A DNA stretch of 64,000 nucleotides from NCBI RefSeq assembly GCF_040183065.1, contig NC_091131.1:14088800-14152799 (forward strand), given 5' to 3'. Positions 31,840 to 46,000 of the stretch are shown piece after piece. The stretch is from Periplaneta americana (taxonomy: Eukaryota > Arthropoda > Insecta > Blattodea > Blattidae). Both the position numbers and the translations under genes were made by a program. Under the pieces are notes generated by a model. It was not told where the DNA came from. It did not search any database and was given only the letters and a program-made list of their open reading frames with translations. Position 1 is the stretch's first letter. Every line of letters begins with the position of its first letter.

Positions 31840-34800
31840 ATGGGTATTTAAAAGATGAATACTTCTCATCACACTGTTGGATATCCAACATTCTTATCCT
31901 AAACACAATCACTGTGAAAACCTAAATTCTCATGTTATCTTCTCGAGTAATCTCAAGATATTGAAATCCTGAAAGCAGATGTAACTATCAAACATAAGAG
32001 AAATCAAGTCTAAATCCTTGTGTGCAGAATCCAAACTCTTCTTCACAAATTTCCAGTTGTTTCCATTTCTTACCTTGCACCTCTGGATGATCTTCAGGTT
32101 CTGTTTGCACTTCTTGATCAGGTACTGTACTGTCTGGTTCGTTTTTAATTTCCCGAGATTCTCTTTCTTGTGATATACCATCTTCTTCATCGTCGTCATC
32201 TTCCTCTTCTTCTTCAGCATCATGGCCTGGTTCTACCTTAATTTCTGATGAATCTGAAGAGAGCTCGGAAACATTTGGCTGGAACATATGTAATCATGAA
32301 TAACTTCAAGGAAAAAATTGTCTCGGGGCCGGGTATCGAACCCGGGACCTTTGAGTGTGCCAATGCTCTACCAACTGAGCTACCCAGGAACTCTACCAGA
32401 CCTCGGCTCAATTATTCCCTTTTATATTCACATACTTCAAGTGAGTTGACAAGACATCAAAGGCTCAATTCAGTGCACACTTTTTCTGTATGACTTAAAT
32501 TGTGGTTTTCTGTTAAAGAACAATGATATATAAAATACAAATCTGACTTTTCAGGAAGCTATTCCTGAAAAGTTAGATTTGTATTTGTAATCATCTTTAT
32601 TATATAACAATCTATAGAGGATTTCAGGTTAAGAAAAAAGCATTGGGCACATGGGACTATTCCATCAAAGACCAGATGCCATAGAGATGCCTACTGTCGG
32701 TGACTCAGGAGAAGACGAGAGCGGACTGAGGAGGAAGGGATGTGAACAGATAACGTACAACAACATGTGCAATTTTTTGTACTGCAGTAAGCGGAAACAT
32801 TAGGTCTCCTTCTGTTCAACTCAGCTTTAATTTCCATACGCATTGTTACTCATGTTTCCTGCACGAGTAATAACCTGGCTACTGGGATGCTTATCTGAGC
32901 GATGTTTATAATAATCAACAGCGATAGTCAAGAAGGTCACATTCTTTCCGCTCGTCTTCTCCTGAGTAACGGACAGTACTTATCACACAGGCATAGGCAT
33001 AGGCAAAGCCCATAAAACCAATGCTTTTTTTTTCCTTAATCTTGAATCCTCTACAGTAGTATGTTTCACAAATCCATGTACTAAAACATTCAAATAAAAC
33101 TTGATTCTGTATCCATGTATAAAATAAGATTTATGTTTGGTACAAACCAAAAAGGATTAATTTGAATGATACTAATTTTGATAGAGTTTCCTGTTTTAAG
33201 TATCTGGGTTCCATGGTGAAAGACAATAATGATGTTATGACTGATATAAAAGAGAAGATTGCAGCTGGGAATCGAGGTCTTTGGGCACTGAATAAAACTA
33301 TGAAGTCCAGGTGTATCTCAAGAAAAGCTAAAATAAGAATATATAAAACTATTATCAAACCAATAGTAGTATATGGAAGTGAAACCTGGACTCTATCTGA
33401 AAGGGCAATAAAGATCTTAAATGCCTGGGAAAGGAAAGTATTACGGAAAATCTTTGGGCCTACTTATGAGCAAGGGTTTTGGCTAATTAAAACAAATGCT
33501 GAGTTATATGAATTATATAAAGATATCAACATTGTTGTTGACATAAAACTCAGAAGGTTAGAGTGGCTGGGACACGTAGCCAGGATGGAGAACAATCGCA
33601 CACCCAAAGCTCTACTAGATGCGTTGCCAGTAGGAAGAAGGAAAGTCGGACGACCTAAATTGAGATGGCTGGATGACGTTCAGGCTGACCTAACAAAAGT
33701 TGGAATTAGAAGATGGAGAACACGAGCATTAGACAGGAGTGATTGGTCGGATGTTCTGAGGGAGGCTAAGGCTAAACTATAAGGGCCGTAATGCCGATGA
33801 TGATGATGATGATGATGATGATGACAAACCAAAAAGATGGAAATCACTTACTTTTGTTCTGTTGCTTGGCTTTTTCCTCACCCCTACAAGCGGGAGGGCT
33901 TTCTTGTTCGTTGCAGTAGAGTTTACAGGTACAGTAGCTTTGTTTGGTGGTTGCAGTTCTGGAATGTTGGCTGGCCTGGCTATGTTCACCAGTTTCCTCA
34001 GTCGGACTTCTTCTTGTTTAAGTGCTGCTATTTGAGACTGCAATACACAGTATCATACATATGATATCGATGGTGATTAGTAAAGGAGCTTGACCTATTT
34101 CTTTAAGGTTTACTTTTTTGCTGTAATTAGTGAAGAATCTTATGTACTCTATCAGCCATGTTTATTGCAATTTTTAGGATTATATATATGTCATCATCAT
34201 CCTAGCACTACAGCCCGGATCGGGCTTCGGCTTCCTTAAGAATTCTTCTCCATCGGTCTCGATCTTTAGCCACCGTATTATATATATGTAATCATTTTAA
34301 AACTTAAAACTTGTGTTAAAATAGTATTTTAATGTAGTGTACCTTGGGTAACCAGATGGTACCATTTCAGTGTGACATTCACCTTAGCCAACAGTTAGTT
34401 AGCAATCGACTGTATCAACTATAGTGTTCGTCTCTTGCTTTGATGTTCTGTCTTCTATGGAAAGGGGATGTTTAGGTGGTAGTGGGTATGATTGTGTCTT
34501 ACGTAGTATTACCACAGTCTAGTATATACAGTCACGAAGCTCAATACATAAGGAATATGTATCCATAGATAGCTGCTAACCACTAGGATCGCTACTATGG
34601 CCTCATTACAGACAAAGCAAAATAGTACCGGCACAGTCTATTGTTCCTAGCACCCTCACCAACTCGAGCTTCGTGACTGTATATACTACTGGGTGTTCAT
34701 TTCAAAGTGTGTAATGACGTCACTGTTGTTGGGTCACCGATTTGAAGCGAGTTTCAGTTTATATGTTAGAGAAGTTGCCTATTATTTAAGGCGTTCTTCA

Positions 34801-37800
34801 ATCTGAACTTGAGAATGTGTACGGTATAACTTGAACGTCGTAGCAACAGATGGCGGTCTGTACGGTCTGTGTGCTACCATAACCTCTTTCGAACTGTGTT
34901 TTGCGCTGGCAAGTCGTACGCAGGGTATTTGTTATCATCGGTTGCGTACGGTAACATTCCACAACACAAATCAAATGCTCTGTGTCCATGTTGACCGTCG
35001 AAGTTAATGTCAACAAATACGTAAGTAATCGTCTTAACCCTCTCCCCATATCTCGACAGTACGTATTTCCAAACAGTTCACATTCCTGCCACTACCGGCG
35101 TTACCGTACGTATCGGCACGTACTCTTCAGAATGAACGCCGTACTTGCTAGCCAACTTCTCTGCCTCTTAGATTATACACCTGAGCTGTGGAAGTGTAGG
35201 AAGATTGAATTCTCTAGGCTCATCAGCTAGCCACATGACGGCATACAGCGAGCCAAGACACATTTTGAACTGAACACCCAGTAGATTGTGATATTATGTT
35301 GAATAGTGTATGTGTGTTAAACTGTACTGTAATTGCATTGGAGTATGGATATGTATTGTTTTATAAATCTGAGGATGACCCATAATAGATCGAATCATGT
35401 AAACCAGGTACGATAGAATTTAACCCAAGAAAGTCATATAATACATATTCCAAAGTTTTATAATCCTGGCTGATCACAATAAGAGTGATATATATTCAGC
35501 ATTTTCAGCATTAATTTTCAATTTTCACAGTCACGGTCTTACTAATAAAAACTCTATATACAGACGTTTAACTTATACAATGAGTAGCTCGTTTATAAGT
35601 CGTGTGTAAATTCCTTATTAATAATCACTACATACAACGTGTATAACAGTATACCTGTTACACAGCTACGTCATAGTTTCGTCATTACTTCATTACGAAA
35701 GGTAATAGAATATCTGAGATTCTCTATTGTATCCGGTAGAGCGCTCTAGTGTGGCGTGTTAAGTATCGATAGTACAACTGGCTCTGATCGATTACCACAC
35801 CATATTTTGGTCAAAGAGTACAAGCTACAACAATAATATTCTACTTATTCTGTGCTCTTTGGTGTGTTCTTCTGTGGTTACAAAGCAGCCATCATCATAA
35901 AATGACAGTCGAGACGAACAGCTGTTAGAGGGGCGGCCATTTTTTCTTTATATACAACACTTAAACAAGGGGTTTCGTATATATAACTACTGCAAAGCAA
36001 TTCCCATTGTATAGTTACAGATTGTTTATACATCCATCGCTTATGCATGGTTTATTAGTAACGTTTTCTGTCTCAACTCTGCATAAGTCTCGTATAAAAA
36101 CTATACACGGTTTATTAGTAAGACCGTTAATGTAGACTTTAATACACAACTGCATTTGTTTGTTGACAAAATGGCAGGACAAAATGAAATGGAGTTTTTA
36201 TTTATTTTTTACGTAAATATTGTTGTTCACAATGACTCAGTGATTTAAAAAGTGTCTTACTCTTGAATATTTATACACTGTGCATTACAGCATATCCTTT
36301 CACACAATCACACGTTTTCTGTCTCAGAAAAATGATTTTCAATGTATCAATACGGGGAGAAGTGCAGTCTATTAATCTTAGTAGGGTGATTGTGTTTAGC
36401 ATAACAATAAAAAAAACATTTGCTCCTTTCTACAAGCATCATACTGTAACAACCGCACGTACCTTGATTTTTGTTACTTGTTTCCTATCAGCAGCTGGGG
36501 CAGACAGTTTCATCATGAAGGCATCAAGAGCGTCTTCTTCATCATTTTCGTTATCTTTGGTACTAGAACTGGCAACGTTTACCACAGCCTTCTGGAGTTG
36601 AAGTTCCAGTTTCTGAAGTTCTAACAGTAAGTCACTATGTTTTTTCAGCTGAAAAAAAGTTAAATAAGTGAAAATTAATTTATTTGAGAAAGCACATCAA
36701 AATCAATGCTGATGATAATATCGAGAAGGTTTTTATATACGCATATAAATAATTTTGTCCCTGGGAAGTAACTTGCATGTATGGTGACACATCACTCTAT
36801 CTTCATTTGTATGTATAATATTAATATTCAAAACGTGTGTACAGATACGGAAATAAAATTTGGAGCTCCCGTATTGTATGTTTCGCTTACAACACACTGC
36901 GCATGTGCAGTAAACAAGAGCCTCTGTATTACGAGGGGGATCCAGGAAATAACGACCGTTCGCCCATACCCGCCGCACAGCTGACTCCCCTTCCTTGTTT
37001 GAAGGTCAACTGGCTTCCTTAACATGTTTTCTCATAATGTTGTGAGTACTGGTTGCAACAAGTCGCCATTGTGCATTTTGTGTTACTTCAAAATGAACGA
37101 CGTGATTGATAATCCCGCCGACTGTGAGGTGAGGAGTGTGATTCGATTTTTGAATGCCTGACATTTGAAACCTGCAGAAATTTACCGGCAATTGAAAGAA
37201 GTGTATGGTGATACTGTAATGAATGAAAGAAATGTGAGAAAAGGTGCGAAATGTTCAACAATAGGCGAACAAATGTCCACGATGAAACTCGACCCGGACG
37301 CCCATCACTCATCACAGAAGACCTGAAGACTAAAGTGAACGACAGAATCTTGCAAGACAGGCGCACATCACTCGACGAATTGCATATTGACTTTCCTGAC
37401 ATTTCTCGTTCTTTGCTTGGTGAAATTGTGTCGCAACATCTTGGCTACCACAAAATCTGTGCACGATGGGTTCCACGGCAACTGAGTGACCAACACAAAA
37501 CTCAGAGAATGGCCTCAGCATTGACATTCTTGATGCGATATCACACAGATGGAGATGCCTTTCTTGATCAAATTGTGACTGGTGATGAGACCTGGGTGTC
37601 TCACAACACCCCAGAGACCAAGCGCCAATCACGTCAATGGCATCATCCCTCATCACCCAAGAAACCGAGAAAATTCAAACAGACTCTCTCAACACAAAAA
37701 GTCATGGCTACTGTCTTTTGGGATCGCAAAGGTGTTCTTTTGCTGAATTTCATGCCAAAAGGCACTACGATCAATGCAAATCGTTATTGTGTGACTTTAC

Positions 37801-38420
37801 GAAAACTACGGTGAGCCATCCAAAACAAGAGGCGAGGAATGCTTTTGAGAGGAGTTGTGCTTCTTCACGACAACGCCCGCCCGCACACTGCTACTTCAAC
37901 TCGAGAATTGCTGGATCAATTCGGTTGGGAAATCTTTGATCATCCGCCCTATAGTCCAGACCTTGCTCCTAGCGATTTTCACCTTTTCACTAAGCTGAAA
38001 GACTTTCTGGGTGGTACGCGTTTTGGAAGTGATGGAGAGTTGAAGAAGACAGTGAACACCTGGCTTAATGAACTGGCGGCAGAGGAGTATAACACGGGAA
38101 TTCTAAAGCTAGTGAACAGATACGACAAATGTTTAAATGTAGGTGGTGATTATGTAGAGAAGTAAAGGAAGCTTCAGTTATGTAACAGACTTTGTTTTTT
38201 CAAATAAATATATTTTTTTTAATTATTACAACAAAACGGTCGTTATTTCCTGGATATCCTTCATATCCTACTTGTGGACTGTTGTGTGAAACTGTTGTCT
38301 ACATAGAGGTGGACTCCCATCAAGGCTCGCTCTAAGTTTCAATTTTGTGTTTGTACATTTCATTCCCAAACCATTTATAGCAAAAAAATGGAAACATGAT
38401 AAATCAATTAGCATATAATC

Positions 38421-38464
<44 letters not shown>

Positions 38465-39997
38465 CGTGGACAAATTATTAGCAAAAGTGAAGATTTTCAT
38501 TACATATTTTTACAAAATATGATTCTTCAGCTTAGACTACAGTTGACATTTTTGCGTATTTCGAAATTATTAGCAAAATTGAAGATTTGTATTGTATATT
38601 TTTTTACAAAATTTGACTCTTCAATTTGGACTACATTTGATATGTTTGCATATTTACAAATTATTAGCAAAACTGAAGATTTTTATTATATATTTTTACA
38701 AAATTTGACTCTTCAATTTGGACTACATTTGATATGTTTGCATATTTACAAATTATTAGCAAAACTGAAGATTTTTATTATATATTTTTACAAAATTTGA
38801 CTCTTCAATTTGGACTACATTTGATATGTTTGCATATTTACAAATTATTAGCAAAACTGAAGATTTTTATTATATATTTTTACAAAATTTGACTCTTCAA
38901 TTTGGAATACAGTTTACATTTTGGATATTTCCAAATTATTAGCAAAACTGAAGATTTTTAATTTATATTTTTTACAAAATTTGACTCTTCAATTTAAACT
39001 GCAGTTGACACTTTTGCATATTTACAAATTATTAGCAAAATATGAAGATTTTTATTATAAATGTTTACAAAATTTGACTCTTCAATTTAAACTACAGTCG
39101 ACATTTTTGCATATTTCTATCTATTGTAATGATAGAAATATGCAAAATTGTCAACTTTAGTCTAAATTGAAAAGTCAAATTTTGTAAACAGAATTATCAT
39201 AAAAATCGTCAATTTTGTTAATAATTTGTCCACGTCTGTATATATATATATAATTTGAACTGGTAATGGAAATTACGGGAAAATCGCTGAACGGATTTTA
39301 ATGAATGGCCCGTCATTTTGAAGCTTGGCATCCAAGGATTTTCAGAAAAATAGTAACTTTCCGTGAAGCATTAGTTTTCCTACAAAATTTTCCTATTTTC
39401 CAAAATTCATCTTTCATCAGTTTTGAGAACTAATTGCATTTCAGAATAAAACAAAACACACACTACAATAAACAATAGGCTATTACACGAAGGCCATGAC
39501 TTGCAGGATTGCTGACATATTTAGAGGTCAAATTCAATTGGTTGTTAAAAACTTCAAGACTTGCTAAAAATAATTTACAGGTCTGATTCTGCGGTGTGTA
39601 ATTTTCTGAGTACAGCTGTGTATTGGACATTAAAATCTACAAAACTTGAGATGGTTTATTGACATTATTACCATTAGAAATTAAATATTATTATAGTTAA
39701 TGTCATGATGTGACTATTTTTCATTAATTATACATACGAGGCGCATCCAGAAAGTAAGTTTCCCTATTTAAAAAAAAAAAAGAACACACACTTTCAGGAA
39801 AACATTTATTGGCAACAGGTACAGCAATGTTTCAGCTATTTTTCAACATAGCCACCATCAGAATTGAGACACTTGTCGTATCAACTTTTGTATCCCTCTG
39901 TCGTAGAACTCTGCCGCCTGTGATGGAACCAGCGTGTGACAGACGTCTTCAGCTCTTCGTCGTTGCCAAAACTCTCACCGGAGGACAGGAATTTCTT

Positions 39998-40034
<37 letters not shown>

Positions 40035-43000
40035 TTCGGCCCATAGACCTGACAGAACTGCCGATGAATTTCAATTGGTGCAATGCTTTGTGCATTAAAG
40101 AACTTTATCACCGACCGAACCTCGCAGGCGGCGGGAGAAGGAATAAGAGCTTCCATTTCGGATCACTGCTGCCACGCTACTGACACCAGGCGGGACCTGT
40201 GCGGCTGGCATATGATTGATACGTCATAGATCTGTTACGCATGCGCAATTGACACGGCTAATCACGTTTACTTTCAAGGGGAAAAAATCGGGAAACTTAC
40301 TTTCTGGATGCGCCTCGTATTAATGCTATATTGATGATATGAAAGTGAAACATTTTGGGGTTATATAAGTAGATGTGGAGAATATCTTAAATTAGATCTT
40401 CATTTATATAATTTACTGAGTGGCTGTTATTATTTATAGGCTATATAAAACTACAAAACTTACGTGAGATAATAATTTTGTTATTAAAAGTGAAATATTT
40501 TTATAGTTATTTTAAACAAGTGGGGTTGAATCTTTTTCATATATATAATGGTGGTGTGGTGTAGATATTTATATGCGTCATTCTCTTCAGTATTGGCTCG
40601 AGAGAGCGCAAAAATTACAGTTCCTAAGGAAAGACCAAAAGGTATTACTTACTGATAAAATAAGGGCCCTACAAAATTTTGTAGTTTCCCAATCATTTCA
40701 GCAAGATCTCTTAGCAGGATAAAATGATTTTACCTGCTACATTTCAAGCTCTACATGCAGCAGCTATACCAAGATGCTATGCCTATTGTTCGAAAGCATA
40801 CCAAACCTGACTTTTTTTTTAACTTACACCTACAATCCACAATGACCTGAAATAGCTATCCCTTTACTCCCACATGAAAAACCCACTGATCGTCCTGACA
40901 TTGTTACTTGCGTTTTCACGTGGAAACTCAAAAACTGAAGGTGGATAGGTTCAACAAAAAGTATTGGCATAAAAAAACCCATTCAGAGGGAGTATGTTTC
41001 ATTATTATGGAAGCAAACAACTTTCAAAATGTCTGGTATTCTTCATTGAAAATAAATCTTAAAAATTTTATTTGAACGTCTAATGAACTTAGTTTGTAGC
41101 ATTTGCTGCACAAGCCACTAGTAATATAGAAACAGATAAAGGATTGGAATTCTGTGTGTTTTCTTGAAAAGTAGAATGGAATCTTTTCTCCAGGAGTGTA
41201 GATCGTCCTGACATTGTTACTTGCGTTTTCACGTGGAAACTCAAAAACTGAAGGTGGATAGGTTCAACAAAAAGTATTGGCATAAAAAAACCCATTCAGA
41301 GGGAGTATGTTTCATTATTATGGAAGCAAACAACTTTCAAAATGTCTGGTATTCTTCATTGAAAATAAATCTTAAAAATTTTATTTGAACGTCTAATGAA
41401 CTTAGTTTGTAGCATTTGCTGCACAAGCCACTAGTAATATAGAAACAGATAAAGGATTGGAATTCTGTGTGTTTTCTTGAAAAGTAGAATGGAATCTTTT
41501 CTCCAGGAGTGTAGATATAGGACTGTGGTAAGAAGCGTTATCTACACAATTGCAGAGGGTTCTTCTAAACGTTTAAAGACTTTACTTCCAAATTTTTTTC
41601 TGCATTTCACTGTGCCATGGTTTTATTTTTATTTTATTGGGTTATTTTACGACGCTTTATCAACATCTAGGTTATTTAGCGTCTGAATGAAATGAAGGTG
41701 ATAATGCCGGTGAAATGAGTCGGGGTCCAGCACCGAAAGTTACCCAGCATTTGCTCGTATTGGGTTGAGAGAAAACCCCGGAAAAACCTCAACCAGGTAA
41801 CTTGCCCCGACCGGGATTCGAACCCGGGCCACCTGGTTTCGCGGCCAGATGCGCTGACCGTTACTCCACAGGTGTGGACCTGTGCCATGGTAATTAGCTG
41901 GAACATCGGTCATCTTCCTATCGCTTACAAACATAGCATCAGACTATGTTACATTAACTATTTCTGTCTTTATACTCCCCATAATTATTAATCACCTCCA
42001 TTTCTGTACGAATAATAATGCATTCATTATGTCAAATTTATTTGTTTCTCCTCTATGTTTTATATTGGCTGCCTGGATTCAACTAATTTGTTTTAAACGC
42101 ATCATAATTTCAGTAATTTAAGGCCTACTGTAATAATTAATGACGTTAACATATTAGCAGAAATTGTGACCAGATTTCTCAAATGGCAAGCACATAAACG
42201 TTTCATCACAGTCTAGTATATACAGTCACGAAGCTCAATACATAGTAAATATGCATCCATAGATAGTTGCTAACCACTAGGATCGCTACTATCGCCTCAT
42301 CACAGACAATGCGAAATAGTAACTGCACAGTCTACTGTTCCTAGCACCCTCATAAACTCAAGCTTCGTGACTGTATATATTAGACTGTGGTTACATGGTC
42401 TGCCTTACGGCCTGCATTAGATCACGATGGCAGTGGCACAGTCTATTGTTCCTAGCACTCACAGCGCTCCAAGCGGCTAGCAACTATAGCGAGAAATGCA
42501 AAAAATCATCCCAAGCTTCATGACTGTATATACAGTAAAACCCCGATAAGATGCTGTTCAAGGGACCGCGTGTAAACTGCGTATTAACCGGGACCGCGTA
42601 TTAGGCAGGTATACTAATCTTGACTTATATACAGTATCTTTTAGCATTCTTCTTTTTGGAAATACATGAAAGGTAATACAGTATTACTCCATTATGTAAT
42701 TACTGTACTGTACGTTAATAGTACATTATGCAACGAGTTTATAATGAAGGTAATTAAGAAGTGAGTATGGATATTTATGAAACGAGCGCAAGCGAGTTTC
42801 ATAATTTTCATACGAGCTTCTTAATTACCATTATAGGCGAGTTTCATACGACTTTTTATGCTCGACCATATTTCTAACTTGATATTATTAATTTTATCGT
42901 ATCTGACCTGGAGCAATGTCCCGTATGTTGTGAGATGTGCGCAGACGCGAAAGTATTGATTTTTTCCGAGGAACAGATGTCCACATTGACCTTGCTAGGC

Positions 43001-46000
43001 CATAAGAACATACAGAGATAACACTGAAATAAAATTATACATTGAAAAACGAGATGACAAATTGAATTTATTTGAATATTATTTACAATTAACGCTAATT
43101 ATTATAGTAACAGAACATAACCTTCTGCGACAGTATTGGATTTCCAGCCTCCGTGACTTTTTGCTAATTCTCTTTTGATTGCATATCCGAGAATAATCGA
43201 TACTTGTGGTTTTATAATGGTAGAAAGCTGACCTGTCATTGGCTGAACAGTTGTAACTTGAGTCGTCATTGGCTGAAAGACCTGACCTTTAATGAGTAGG
43301 TGTACTTTAATGAGATGCATTAAAGGTCTGCTACCTGGTGTATAATTACTACATTTCGGCATGGTCGAGCATAAAGATATTTACGATACTGTATGTATGT
43401 ACTATACTTAATTCTTTCGAAAAGAGTTCTTTATAGTTGTTTGCCGTGTGCGTGTTCTCCAAGTCCTCATGTTCGCCACACTTCACTCTCTTGCGCTTAC
43501 ATCCTTCCGACCTCGCAGCTGCAGTGATTGAGTCGCGATTTTTTATTATCGTTATTAATTTCGATGATGGGATTCCTAATGAATCAGACAGTTTTTTCTG
43601 ATTAAGAGTACTGGTTTCATCGTACTTTCGTAAGATTCCGAATTTTTCAGACACAAAAAGCGCTTTTCGTTTAACACTCATTGTAATCACACAGACACTT
43701 CAATACACTAAAAGATAACAAACTGACCAGCAAAAATTTCCAGAATTTTATTACAGCCGAGTGAGGAATGTTGCTTGAGAAAGAGAGGATTAGCAAGAGG
43801 GTGGATTATTGTAACTAAGCTGCGCAGGTAAAGGGTCGAATAAGAGAGCATAACAAGAGGGTGGGGTATTGTATAGTATGAAGGTTTAAATGCGCAGGTA
43901 AAGGGTCGAATGCAATACTTTTCAGGTTAATGGCACCAGTAAGTTCAATGGCCAAAATGATTCATTGCTGTTACAGTACATTGCTGAAAATTACATCGAA
44001 AATATTCCACAACAATAGCGTATTATGCGGGATTTGAGCGCAACAAACGGGGTATTTTATAAAGGCGTTATATATGAAAACATACAGCAGAGTCCGTATA
44101 GGCCAGTTTCTATCTGATGCTTTTCCAATTCACTGCGGGCTAAAGCAGGGAGATGCACTATCACCTTTACTTTTTAACTTCGTGCTAGAATATGCCATTA
44201 GGAAAGTTCAGGATAACAGGCAGGGTTTGGAATTGAACGGGTTACATCAGCTTCTTGTCTATGCGGATGACGTGAATATGTTAGGAGAAAATACACAAAC
44301 GATTAGGGAAAACACGGAAATTTTACTTCAAGCAAGTAGAGCGATCGGTTTGGAAGTAAATCCCGAAAAGACAAAGTATATGATTATGTCTCGTGACCAG
44401 AATATTGTACGAAATGGAAATATAAAAATTGGAGATTTATCCTTCGAAGAGGTGGAAAAATTCAAATATCTTGGAGCAACATAACAAATATAAATGACAC
44501 TCGGGAGGAAATTAAATGCAGAATAAATATGGGAAATGCGTGTTATTATTCGGTTGAGAAGCTCTTATCATCCAGTCTGCTGTCCAAAAATCTGAAAGTT
44601 AGAATTTATAAAACAGTTATATTACCGGTTCTTCTGTATGGTTGTGAAACTCGGACTCTCACTCTGAGAGAGGAACATAGGTTCAGGGTGTTTGAGAATA
44701 AGGTGCTTAGGAAAATATTTGGGGCTAAGAAGGATGAAGTTACAGGAGAATGGAGAAAGTTACACAACACAGAACTGCACGCATTGTATTCTTCACGTGA
44801 CATAATTAGGAACATTAAATCCAGACGTTTGAGATGGGCAGGGCATGTAGCATGTATGGGCGAATCCAGAAATGCATATAGAGTGTTAGTTGGGAGACCG
44901 GAGGGAAAACGACCTTTAGGGAGGCCGAGACGTAGATGGGAGGATAATATTAAAATGGATTTGAGGGAGGTGGGGTATGAAGATAGAGACTGGATTAATC
45001 TTGCACAGGATAGGGACCGCTGGCGGTCTTATGTGAGGGCGGCAATGAACCTTCGGGTTCCTTAAAAGCCATTTGTAAGTAAGTAAGTTAAATATGAAAT
45101 GTGCAGGGACCGGACAAAAAAAGCATATTACACGGGATAGCGTAATAAGCAGACGCGTCTTATCGAGGTTTTACTGTACTAGACTGTGGTTTCATGATAA
45201 AAGTATGTTAGAATTATTCTAATAGCTAGCTAGACCTTACCAAGGAATCGTATGTCTCGACAACTTCGGTGGGGTCTTTCTTCCCTGCCGCTCGCATCCT
45301 CTGCTGTCTCTTCTTTTCCACTGTGCCAGTCCTATCCAAGAAAGTATCTTCATCACTGTCGTAGAAGTCCTCTGCCTCCCAGTTCTTCGCTTTCCTTTTC
45401 TTGCTTTCTGTGGATTCAAGTTTACACCAATCATAATTCCCCTTTGTACATATTACCCCCTCACATGACAGGACAGTCTACAGCTTAGCGTGAACCTTAA
45501 CTCAAGTCGAGAAGTGAACTTCTTTTGTCCTAACACGCAGTAGGATGGATGGGTCACAGGTGGACGCACACTTAGCACATCTCTTAAGGTCCAATTAGTA
45601 AAACTGACAAGCAAACGTTCTGATGGGGGCAGATAAAAAAGTTAAATTTTTTTCTTCCACCATGTTAATAATGTCAAAAGAAGTGCTTATACAAATTTTT
45701 GCCACTCGACCGCAATTACGAGGCCGTCCAGAAAGTTATTTTCCCTGGGGCCGTTTATAGAAATAAGCACAATTGCATGGAAATATTTATTGAAACAGAC
45801 ACAGAAATTGTTGCGCTATTTATCAACATATCCCCCACTGGAACTGAGACATTTGTCATACCATGAGATCAATTTTTGTGTCGTAGAAGTCAGCCGCCTC
45901 AGATCAGAAACAGCGTTTGACTGCGTCTGCACCTCTCTCTGTCGATCCCATGATATGAGAAATGTCTCAATTCCGATGGAAAATATTGTGACGGCCACGT

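Larger units (their letters stand above)
42533..45176 (-). mobile_element. Tigger/pogo transposon with nested repeat and LINE
   Basis: The ends are TA|CAGTAAAACCCCGATAAGA and TA|CAGTAAAACCTCGATAAGA (inward). Transposase HTH on - at 43349-43690. Nested are the palindromic repeat at 42727-43370 and the RTE-like LINE at 44080-45091. It lies in kanadaptin intron 5. Confidence 0.85.

Noticed and set aside
33162-33782. Independent host gene with an uninterrupted 206-residue frame
   Set aside because: It is the C-terminal domain of an RTE-like LINE ([23 protein letters not shown]) with a (GAT)n tail, in a kanadaptin intron.
37088-37656. Open frames on - at 37088-37402 and 37330-37656
   Set aside because: Antisense shadows of the mariner transposase.
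43102-43362. Small THAP-like protein starting [10 protein letters not shown]
   Set aside because: The Cys pattern is not that of a THAP domain and the reading is part of a dispersed palindromic repeat.
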